Shown here: positions 56,401 to 64,000 of the stretch, one piece after another
How the letters are laid out: each line of letters begins with the position of its first letter
Position numbering within the stretch: the first letter of the stretch is position 1
Origin: Isoperla grammatica
Lineage: Eukaryota; Arthropoda; Insecta; Plecoptera; Perlodidae
DNA length: 64,000 nt
Direction of reading: 5' to 3'
Assembly: GCA_945910005.1 (NCBI GenBank)
Contig: OX246745.1
Coordinates: forward strand, 14,160,274 to 14,224,273
Position numbers and translations under genes: made by a program
Notes under the pieces: generated by a model
What the model was told of the DNA's origin: nothing
The model's input: only the letters and a program-made list of their open reading frames with translations
The model's database searches: none

Positions 56401-59400
56401 CAAACAACGCTGAGAAATATGGAATTTCCAAAATCTTCACACCCCTGCAATGTACTTGTTATTTCTGTATTGTTACTTATTTTATAATTGTTATTCCTAT
56501 TCACAAATGAAATAATGTTGTTCACCTAAAGTCCAAGAGAAAGTTTTCCAACACTCACTTATTAGATTGTAAATACATGCAGTACATACTACTAACAGGC
56601 ATGAATACTGTTAACGGCTTCAGTCGTTAGCTTTAAGGTTTACCCCTGGTATAGCTACCCAACAATGGAAATTGTATCACCCCAACACTCCAGAAAGCCT
56701 TGTCCTCTGACCAAATGCAACAAAAAGTTTACACATGTCATAAGTCCAGAAAGTGCCAACCTATCACTAAACACACTAATTTAAATATAACACCTCAAAT
56801 ATATGTGTAAAGACAGTTGACGGTAACATTCACTCACGTTCTTATTGGGATGAGTTTTTGTCATCCATACTGAAAAAGTATAAATTGTTATATATTTTGA
56901 GCTCTACGTCACTATAATACCACAGAATCTGACCATAGGTTATGGAAGGGATTAATATAAACTAAAATCCTAATTACCCTTCAATAAATGTTAACTTGTA
57001 TATAGTAAGTAGTACTCTTGCTTGATTAATATTTGAAAATCTGTAGTACTTGAAGACATAGCCTGAGGCATCAATGCTGGGATTTTTTACATTTAATTGA
57101 CCATAATAATAATAAGGAATTTTATTCACAGTTTGTAGGAAGTGAATAAATGAATTGTGAACAGCTGTTGAATAGAGGTAGACCTGGTGCTTACTGTAGA
57201 AACATCTTTTAGAGACACCCCTAATGTAAAGAAAGGTAGTATGGAAGCAGGGAAAATTCCATCCACCTACTGAAATGTTGTCCTACACATTTCCTATTTA
57301 CCATGAATATGTACCAATAATAAGATCAATGTGCTCTCCTACATTCTTCCATATGTAATCAACAGCCAAAAGTAATTACAACGAATGTGTTATGACGAAA
57401 TTGCCATTGAAACAACGTTTATTACATTAACTAAGAATCGTAACAAAAAATATCATTTTAACGAACCGTTTCTCTTATTATTATAACTCAACGATTTTAC
57501 AACTTAACTGTTCTTCCGGAATGTGGATTACATGGAATTCTTGGTCGCACGCATCAATAACATTTTTTTTTCAGTAGGTATCAATCACCTACACGCATGG
57601 GCAAAAAAATAATTCGGCAAAAGCATTTAACTCTTGTCATCCTAATCCCACTCCTCTGCATAGATATCAGATGCTCATAAGTCATAAATCATAATACAAT
57701 GTAAACGAGCATTGCGAGCGTCTTGCCAAGCAAAACAACACATATAAATGCAATTAAGGTAGCGAGCACTACAGCAGCAATGCATTGTTTGCCAACATTA
57801 CATTAGTGCCCGACACACGTTATATGGCTCGCAAAGGAACACTGAAAATGTCGGAACTAAAAAACAGTGACGATTGTGGTGAGTTTTCTACAAGTTCGTT
57901 GTAATGACATTTGGCTTTATAGGGCCTATACATAGGCCTACATATATACATCCAAGAAAATATTGCATTTCACACACTGCAGTGCATAGTGCATATATAA
58001 TATATACATAGTAATGTGACACCATAAATCCATAGGCTGCAAGCAATTCATGGCACGTTTAATTGTGGACAAACTAACTATGACAGGATTAGTGTGTTAC
58101 CTATTTACTAGGCAGTGATGATATACAATACAGTAAAAAGCTAAAAAAAATATTTAAAAAAAAAATTGAATGATTACTATTACTATGAACACTGGCATAC
58201 CCAATAAGCCAGGTATCTACTTTTTACATTCAAATTGACAACATGGGTAAAATACATTGATATAATATTTCTGTACCTACCAAGTACACAATAAATTACG
58301 TATAATTAGGGTAAACGCCTCCTAACTTAGGCTCGTGGAAAACGACCATAACGACACACATGTATAGATTATAGAACACCTTGCGTGATTAATATATTCT
58401 TAGTGTGATGCTCATTGCTAGGGGTCCAGGGAAAATACTTTTTAATTTGGGTAATTTTTACTAATTCAAATTAATATTATACTTAATTGTGTTTTATACT
58501 TTACTTTTGCTTATTTCATCTTTAAAATGCAAAGCATGATGGACACAAGAAATTTTATCAACAACTAAATTTTAATAGATTCAATCCAATCGACTTTCAT
58601 TTAATAAACACTGGAAAATATTACAGAAACATTGTACGTTATTTTCATTTTCAGTTTTTGCATTCTGGATGTCTATAATGTGGGAGATTTGGCTGAATAA
58701 GCAGAGAAAATGGTTTTCATCCAGAAGTGGACCATTTCCCATGATGGTGCACTTTTAAATTACATTAAGATGATGCCTCAGGCAAACTAAAGGACTTTTT
58801 GTGTTGTTTTGTAACTTTACATTCTATCGCAGATTACTAAATCCCTGGATCCCGACTCAATGCCAAGATTCTAAAACGTAATAATGACGTGACTCGTTTC
58901 TGCAAGTCCAGGTTTTTGCTGGAGCAGTACAATATGCGTAACATGCTTTTAAGTGCATGTGCTAAATGAGCTTAGTGACTTACTGGAGGCTGGGGGTAGC
59001 TTCTCACTCCTCCCGTAGGGGGAGCGTGGGTTCCACCTTCGGGGTAAGACATGTCGGCCATGGGAATTCCGTCCTCATTCTACAACAAAACAATTGTCTT
59101 AGGTCTCCGCTCAAGTAAAGGACTTAACTACAAAATCACATTGGGACAAAAATTTTGAAGATGCCATGCCATTTTGAAACAAAGATCATCACTTACAAAG
59201 AAGAATCATCAATCAAGTCACATATTTACTACTGCTGCAGTAGGTCAATGAAACGTGTACATACTAAACAATTTTTTTTAAATGCCAGGCATTTTCGTTA
59301 TCTTAATTAAAATATCCAAACACATTTGACCAATAAAATTGAAATTCATAATTGAGGAACTTTTTGAACGCAAATACAGTAGAAAGTTAACATGAAACCG

Positions 59401-62400
59401 ATCTCAGAAAAAATTCGGTGCCATCTCGTATGATCTCTTCTCACTATCAGTCACTCTATGAACGAGCTCTAGCTTCCTCTAGAGACAATATCTGGTATGT
59501 TCCATCTCGCTTAGACAGCTGTGCTTGCTTGCGCTCTCTGCTCCTCTCCTGGCACCGCCTTACAGCAGTAAATTGGCAAATATTCAAAAAACGGGACATT
59601 TTTAAAAGTGGAATTGGCTTATTTTGAATAGACTCAGGACCGATGATGCTGCCGATACCAACAAGTATCGTAGAGATGTAGGAATCGGTACATCCCTAGT
59701 TGTGTTCACAGATGGCAATCAGATGGAATACCAGTAGTTAAGTGCTAGGAGAGAATCCAGCATCTTACGTTCGAGCAAGTTGACGATTTACAGAGTTGAA
59801 ACTTGAAAGTAACATTGAGAAGAATTATAACACAAATAAACGAGACACCTTGACTCAGGTCTTTGTCACTCAGAAGAAGGTGGCTACCGACTACTCAATT
59901 CGCAAATTTGTCATCTTACTCCAAAGTAAGTGGTTGGCTCCTAACCAATTCAACCCTATTGAGAATACATATAAATATGAGTGAATTATGATCGTCTTAC
60001 TCGTTGGTAGAGCGAAGGTCCGGGACTTCGTGAAGCGCTATTCATATTGCCCGAACGTTGCATCGTGCGATCTTCGTAGCGAGTCCCTCCTTGACTTGCC
60101 ATTGGTCGGTTTAGAGTACTGTTGGCGTTGTTAGGTGAATTAGGCCCTGCATTGCGAGCAGCAACTGTCTTCGTAACGAACTCTTGCTCCTTCCAACCGT
60201 GTTTCTTATAGACCTCTCGAAGTTCTTGATGCTGCCACATTGTGAACAACACTTGGCCAGCAAACTTTAGGACACGCGGGGTATATTTCTGGCGTTGCCG
60301 GGTGATATTCATTAAACGCTCGACACCCCCAGCTTCCAGTAGCGACCTGTAACAAAAACACAAGATATTGTAAAAAGCATTGTATAAACTAGGGATGCAC
60401 ACGATAATCGATATTATCGATCGATAATCAATATTGGTAAAATTTTAGAGAATCGATAATGAAATCTCATTATCGATAATCGAAAAATCAATAATCACTT
60501 GAATGTGGACCGAAATACTTAATTCGTATTTTCCCGCGCTTGGAACTATCTCTCGCTAATACAGCGTGATACCACGAACGTTGACGATGATTGTCGAACA
60601 CGCCCGACGCCATCCACCAAGGCCATCCACTTCAGTCGGCATTAGATAGTCTTGTCGGTAGGTCAAGTAGCACGCTCACGTTTCGTTTTGATCGCCGCTG
60701 TAAGTGTCGAGTTTGTTTTTGTTTTCCTCGCCGCTGTAAGTGGCTTCGTTCGCGGCCGCCGTCATATGACCTTTGACTGACAGTTTAGTGTGTGTGTAGT
60801 GTTGCCTAGTTTTATTTTTCATAGGCCTAAAACGTATTTTGTTTATACATTCAGACAGAATGCCCCGCAAACTGTTTAATATGTCTAATAAACGCATTGT
60901 TTGATATCTATGTAGTGTGTGTACGCATAACATAAGCCTTGCCTACACTTTCCTGCTATAATCCTCACCCGGTATTCAAGGCCAAGCAAGGTCAGCCGGC
61001 CATCTGCTGCTGTCACTAGACCCAACGGCAAATGTTCGTTCGGCGCTCGGTCTAGCAGGTCTAGGCGGGCAGTTGGGGGGGGGGGGGGGGGGGGACAAAC
61101 CGGTCGGCAGGCGCAGAACAAGACGAGATCGGGAATGAGAGCTTTTGTTACGGCTCGCACTTGTCACACGCTTTGAGGTAGGTTCCGCTTACCTCGGAAC
61201 AAGCTAAAGTTTGATTCGGTAAGTCGGGGGGGGGGGGGGGGGGGGGGGGGGGCGATTGGCGGACGCAGAACGAAGACAAGAGCGACAGGTATAAGAGCTT
61301 GTTTATTTTAATTTCCGATTTTTTTTTTTTTTTTACTAGCTGAAATTTGTTTATCAATGTATCGATATTATCGATTCGATAATGACACTGCCGTTTCGAT
61401 AATCGATAATGAAAAAAGTATCGATGTGCATCCCTAGTATAAACCAATACCAAATTCCATAAAAAGCTCACTAGATAGCAATTTAGCAAACACAAACGAG
61501 GCACGTGTGGAATAGAGTTAACTTAAAACTTCAGCAGCAATGCCTGAAGATCATACAGTTAGCTAACTTAACTAAAACATACAGAGCCACTCCTTACTCA
61601 TTCATCAATGTACATGAAACATTGGAATGCCAATTCAAAAGAACTTTTAGCCCTATCAAATCAATTTACCGTCGATATTCTTGCACAGTATGCCAGATAA
61701 AATTGTGGTTAACATTTAGGAGACCCCACATCTCACGATTCCAAGTCCGATTAGGAGATCCAGTAACAGACTAACCTTTGGTGAATGTATCAGGGAGTGG
61801 CAAAAATACTCCTTTAAGGGTGTGAAAAAATCCAAGGAGAGTTGGAGACTTTTGAGAAGGAAAGGGGCACATATCGCAAGTTGTTGAAGAGCAAGTTCAA
61901 GGCCAAACCAGCAGATACCAAGTAGGAACTGTGTGTATGACAATTACGTACCTTGAAAACTCGGCATTTTTCTTGATGACTTCGTTGAGCGTGGCAAGAA
62001 CTGCAGCGATCGTGTCATCTGATGTACCCTGATCGTGTTGTGTGTTTCCTGAAGGTAGCTTTTGGACCAAGTCTCGCATAGCATACTTGCCTAGAAAATA
62101 ATACACAATTAAGATAATGGGATCTTACGACATGGCAAACATGCATCCTAACTTAAGTAACAATATCTATTATCAAACCCTGCAGTACAGTACAGGAAAA
62201 TTGCAAGCAAGGGCAATTTTAGGTTCAGCCCATCATAACTACATGACGTACTTATTTATATACTATTACGTAAACCATTTCAAAATCAAAATGGTTAAAC
62301 TATTATTTGAAAATGCCCCTAGCACTTATCATGTATTACGCTTGTCCCGAAACAGCTTTACAGATGCTTTCGTCACAGAAGAGTGAATCATTGCCAACCA

Positions 62401-62909
62401 GCGAGCCCCAATCTCAAATACCGATCGCCGGTTGGTACCGATTCATTCGTCTATGACGTACGCATCGGTAAGGTTGTTTGGAGACAAGTATAGTAGTTAT
62501 GTTTCTTCCTTACCAATCAGTTCTTTATTGCGCTGATCGATGGCGAGATTACGCAATGCCGTTGCAACAGCGCAAACAACTCTATCGACCTCCATACGTA
62601 GTAACTCGACAAGAATTGGAAGTCCCTTCTCTTTCCGAACAGCTGCTCTAATTTCGATGCTAGGCTGCCAATAACACGCGGCAAGATTCTGGAGAGCTCC
62701 CGCAGCGGCTTCCAATGTTTCTGGGTTTGAGCAACTTTGTAGCAGTGACAAGTAAGACTGAACAACTTCCGGCTGCCATAGTAGTTCCATTCCCTTTACA
62801 GGTTCGTTACGCTGACTTGCACTGCGACTTGTGCTAGTCGTGTCCTTCTGTTGAACTAACTGAGCCTCTTTCTTCTTTTTACTAGCACCAAAACATCCCA
62901 AGTTATCTC
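47305..62909 (-). CDS. p120ctn: Delta-catenin / ARVCF / PKP4-type armadillo protein, 3' part, five exons
   Basis: Minus-strand exons are 62514-62909, 61952-62090, 60001-60346, 58984-59079 and 47305-47487. All junctions are GT-AG with matching phases, giving 385 complete codons to the stop; the 5' exons lie beyond the window. The first three encode the last armadillo repeats ([52 protein letters not shown], then [20 protein letters not shown]), matching the delta-catenin/ARVCF/PKP4 branch better than p120 itself. A basic SKKKKE stretch lies in the inter-repeat loop, as in the family. The tail ends DSWV, the PDZ-binding motif of that branch. These proteins bind the juxtamembrane region of classical cadherins, stabilise junctions and modulate Rho GTPases. 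Invertebrates usually have one gene for the family. Two hAT and two pogo-like elements sit in its introns. Confidence 0.93.
47488..51210. other. Catenin last intron, part 1
   Basis: No gene or clear repeat is seen. Short open frames near 49118-49417 and 50620-51162 lack recognisable domains or paired splice sites. Confidence 0.5.
51219..52396. mobile_element. hAT element, 1178 bp, non-autonomous
   Basis: The left end TAGGGCTGTGCGAGTACTCG and the inverse of the right end (TAGGGGTGTGCGAGTAGCAC) are terminal inverted repeats. The 8-bp CTTGTTAG is duplicated exactly at 51211-51218 and 52397-52404. Sub-terminal regions are packed with CTCGA/TCGAG words in both orientations, and the interior is dominated by overlapping AGGCCTAG words. 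No transposase frame is present. It lies in the last catenin intron. Confidence 0.92.
52405..53096. other. Intron segment, no clear feature
   Basis: A short frame at 52660-52869 ends [20 protein letters not shown], which looks somewhat protein-like, but no family is recognised and no splice context supports it. It may be a chance frame or a pseudogene scrap. Confidence 0.35.
53099..53722. mobile_element. pogo/Tigger-type MITE, 624 bp
   Basis: The left end CAGTAAACCCTCGTTAATAC and the inverse of the right end (CAGTAAACCCTCGGTAAAAC) are inverted repeats, flanked by TA on both sides (53097-53098 and 53723-53724). CAGT(N)AACCCTCG termini with TA duplication are typical of pogo-type Tc1/mariner elements. 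A GC-rich block lies at about 53240-53460. Confidence 0.88.
54576..54750. mobile_element. Small pogo-like MITE, 175 bp
   Basis: The left end CAGTGAAAATTCTTTATAAC and the inverse of the right end (CAGTGAAACTTCTTTATAAC) are inverted repeats flanked by TA on both sides. Several TTCTTTATAACAAA words occur internally. It is related in terminus type, not sequence, to the 53099 element. Confidence 0.85.
54753..58983. other. Catenin last intron, part 2
   Basis: No second gene is seen. AT-rich unique-looking sequence predominates. A 32-nt splice-bounded segment at 56838-56869 is treated as a finding rather than an exon. Confidence 0.5.
58984..59079 (-). CDS. p120ctn: Catenin exon D (tail, 32 codons)
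   Basis: The acceptor is TTTTGTTGTAG and the donor CCA|GTAAGT. The exon is phase 0 at both ends and reads [20 protein letters not shown] then [12 protein letters not shown]. Symmetric phase makes it skippable without changing frame. Confidence 0.85.
59398..59695. mobile_element. Right-end fragment of a hAT-like element
   Basis: The sequence ends GGAATCGGTACATCCCTA, the inverse of a TAGGGATGTACCGATTCC terminus typical of hAT-type elements, with CCGATACCAACAAGTATCG nearby. A matching left terminus is not present, so the element appears truncated. Confidence 0.45.
60001..60346 (-). CDS. p120ctn: Catenin exon C (last armadillo helices and start of tail)
   Basis: The acceptor is TTTTTGTTACAG and the donor CGA|GTAAGA. 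It reads [40 protein letters not shown] and [11 protein letters not shown], then a Ser/Asn/Pro-rich tail ending [12 protein letters not shown] hAT insertion with its target duplication begins only 36 bp upstream of the exon. Confidence 0.93.
60390..61436. mobile_element. hAT element, 1047 bp, in a catenin intron
   Basis: The left end TAGGGATGCACACGATAATC and the right end (inverse TAGGGATGCACATCGATACT) are terminal inverted repeats. The 8-bp GTATAAAC is duplicated exactly at 60382-60389 and 61437-61444. Sub-terminal DNA is packed with ATCGAT and GATAATC words in both orientations. No transposase frame is seen. The interior carries two poly-G runs. Confidence 0.93.
61045..61310 (+). repeat. 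Duplicated segment with poly-G runs inside the hAT element
   Basis: Two poly-G tracts of about 19 and 25 G (61076-61094 and 61227-61251) are each followed by GGCGGACGCAGAACGAAGAC-like sequence and then a GAGAGCTT or AAGAGCTT word. The spacing of about 152 bp indicates a diverged tandem duplication. Confidence 0.7.
61445..61951. other. Catenin intron segment, nothing recognised
   Basis: The short open frames here lack family features. The stretch ends at the donor of exon B. Confidence 0.5.
61952..62090 (-). CDS. p120ctn: Catenin exon B
   Basis: The acceptor is ATTTTCTAG and the donor AG|GTACGT. It encodes [14 protein letters not shown], then [20 protein letters not shown] and FS, with split codons at both ends restoring Gly and Arg. 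Confidence 0.93.
62514..62909 (-). CDS. p120ctn: Catenin exon A (armadillo repeats, basic loop)
   Basis: The exon starts after TTTTGTTTTAG with two bases of a split codon. It reads [20 protein letters not shown], a Ser/Thr-rich loop, then [15 protein letters not shown] and the following armadillo helices to NKELI. The donor is G|GTAAGG. Confidence 0.93.
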
Positions 62910-64000
62910 CTAAAACAAAATGCACACAAAGTGATTAGACCCGGAAATCATCACTTCCGTATTTGGGAACGCAGAACGTCTTAAAACTACAGAAGAAGGT
63001 TTATCTAGGCAAGTAAAAGGTGGTCCAAGAACAACAAAAGATGCAAGCAAGATGGATGGCTTTGTTAGTTTACTAGGAAAAGAGAAAATACTACATTGGA
63101 ATCAGACAAAATACTATCTGTTTTTCTCAAACCATTTGCTTATTTTCCTCCATAACTACGATAAGAAAGAAGATAAATGGAGATGGAAGTTGAGAATGAA
63201 GAACTATACAGAAGTGAAAAGAAGATGGAGTAGAACAGCAGACAATAGATGAAAGATTGCTTTAGAGCCCTTCTTACAGACATGGGCCACCACTATACTG
63301 AGGTTACCTGCAAAGTACACAAATCTAAGGTTCTAAAACAATACCCAAATTGACTTTCTTCTAGAATATGTTAGAAAAAAATTACTCAATTCATTTATAA
63401 GACTTAGGATACTACCTTGGTACTATTTTCTTGTTCATAACCAAGAAGTAAGAAGCCTATTAAAAAATTAAGTGTGCCCAAATAAAAGATCCTCCTCCAT
63501 GCTCGAATTATCGGAACCACACAAATTTAATACTGTACACAAAGGCTGAGAAATTGGTATAGATAGAGGTTCCGTCTATCTTTACCGATGTTGGCGTCAC
63601 ACATGTGGAGTTATTGACTAACCAACTACATATTATTTTCTTTTGAATGGCCAACTAGGTAGTAAACGTCGGTAAAGATGGATCAGAACCCGTATACACG
63701 AATCATCAGTTTACTTCTAGTAAGAGAGTTAAAAGGAGCATGCTAATGATAGGCCTGTGTTAGAAATTATTACGGTAAATATTTGTTTATGGGTTTGTAT
63801 GCATGAAACAAGTGGTCAAGCACAGAAATCATGCCATAGGAACAAGAATTCCAACTGAATAATCACTATTTGCACAGGGCTACCTACAGTATAACAAAAA
63901 ATGTTACATTTGCAGTTTTAATGTTTAAACTACCTTTTTTAAGACCTGTTTCCATTAAATTAAAATACACACTTTTCAAGACCCTACTAACACCAGCTAA
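62910..64000. other. Catenin intron upstream of exon A
   Basis: I looked for the preceding armadillo exon on the minus strand and did not find it, so it should lie beyond the window. One MITE-like inverted repeat is present at 63565-63692. Confidence 0.5.
63565..63692. mobile_element. Short MITE-like inverted repeat, about 128 bp
   Basis: AGGTTCCGTCTATCTTTACC followed by GATGTT is mirrored by AACGTCGGTAAAGATGGATC. The arms are about 26 bp with a few mismatches. A target duplication is not evident. Confidence 0.55.

Noticed and set aside
60885..61504. Pro-rich frames on the minus strand across the poly-G runs
   Set aside because: They are translations of poly-C on the minus strand within a transposon.

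Overview
This is a metazoan nuclear window: genes are split by GT-AG introns, coding density is very low, intergenic DNA is AT-rich, and roughly half the window is tandem repeats or transposon debris. The presence of IFT46, a delta-catenin-type armadillo gene and a divergent SIAH-like RING gene, with many hAT, pogo and foldback elements and abundant AGGCCTA/TAGGCCT words, fits an arthropod (possibly an insect) or another large-genome invertebrate. That taxonomic guess is an inference, not something the sequence proves.

Layout. 1-9920 is an array of about six 1.4-1.6 kb tandem units, each made of diverged sub-repeats, interrupted near its left end by a 1.7 kb foldback transposon (807-2508). 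9920-21180 holds more palindromic elements, 75-bp and 101-bp tandem arrays, tRNA-derived SINE copies, a long TTG microsatellite and a 531-bp inverted-repeat element. 21250-24630 is a 35/36-bp minisatellite split by a 423-bp hAT MITE with a perfect 8-bp target duplication. 24630-32685 has one weak exon candidate, an inverted-repeat element whose interior has expanded into a 41-bp minisatellite (28170-29549), a 5S-rRNA-derived SINE fragment, and a nearly perfect palindrome carrying a hammerhead-like motif on each arm.

Genes. Three are well supported. IFT46 (minus strand, 32686-38525) is recovered as seven exons whose phases join cleanly into about 312 residues, with three MITEs in its introns. 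A 309-codon SIAH-like RING E3 ligase lies on the plus strand at 42043-42972 without introns in its coding region. The 3' half of a delta-catenin/ARVCF/PKP4-type gene (minus strand, 47305-62909 and continuing beyond the window) is recovered as five exons encoding the last armadillo repeats, the tail and a C-terminal PDZ ligand; its introns are about 11.5 kb or less and host two hAT elements and two pogo-like elements. The three genes have no shared pathway and show no operon-like arrangement.

No phage, plasmid, CRISPR or defence system is present. The most interesting material is repeat biology: a minisatellite growing inside a MITE, a MITE landing inside a minisatellite, the hierarchical 1.4 kb array with a dispersed relic 35 kb away, and the ribozyme-like palindrome.
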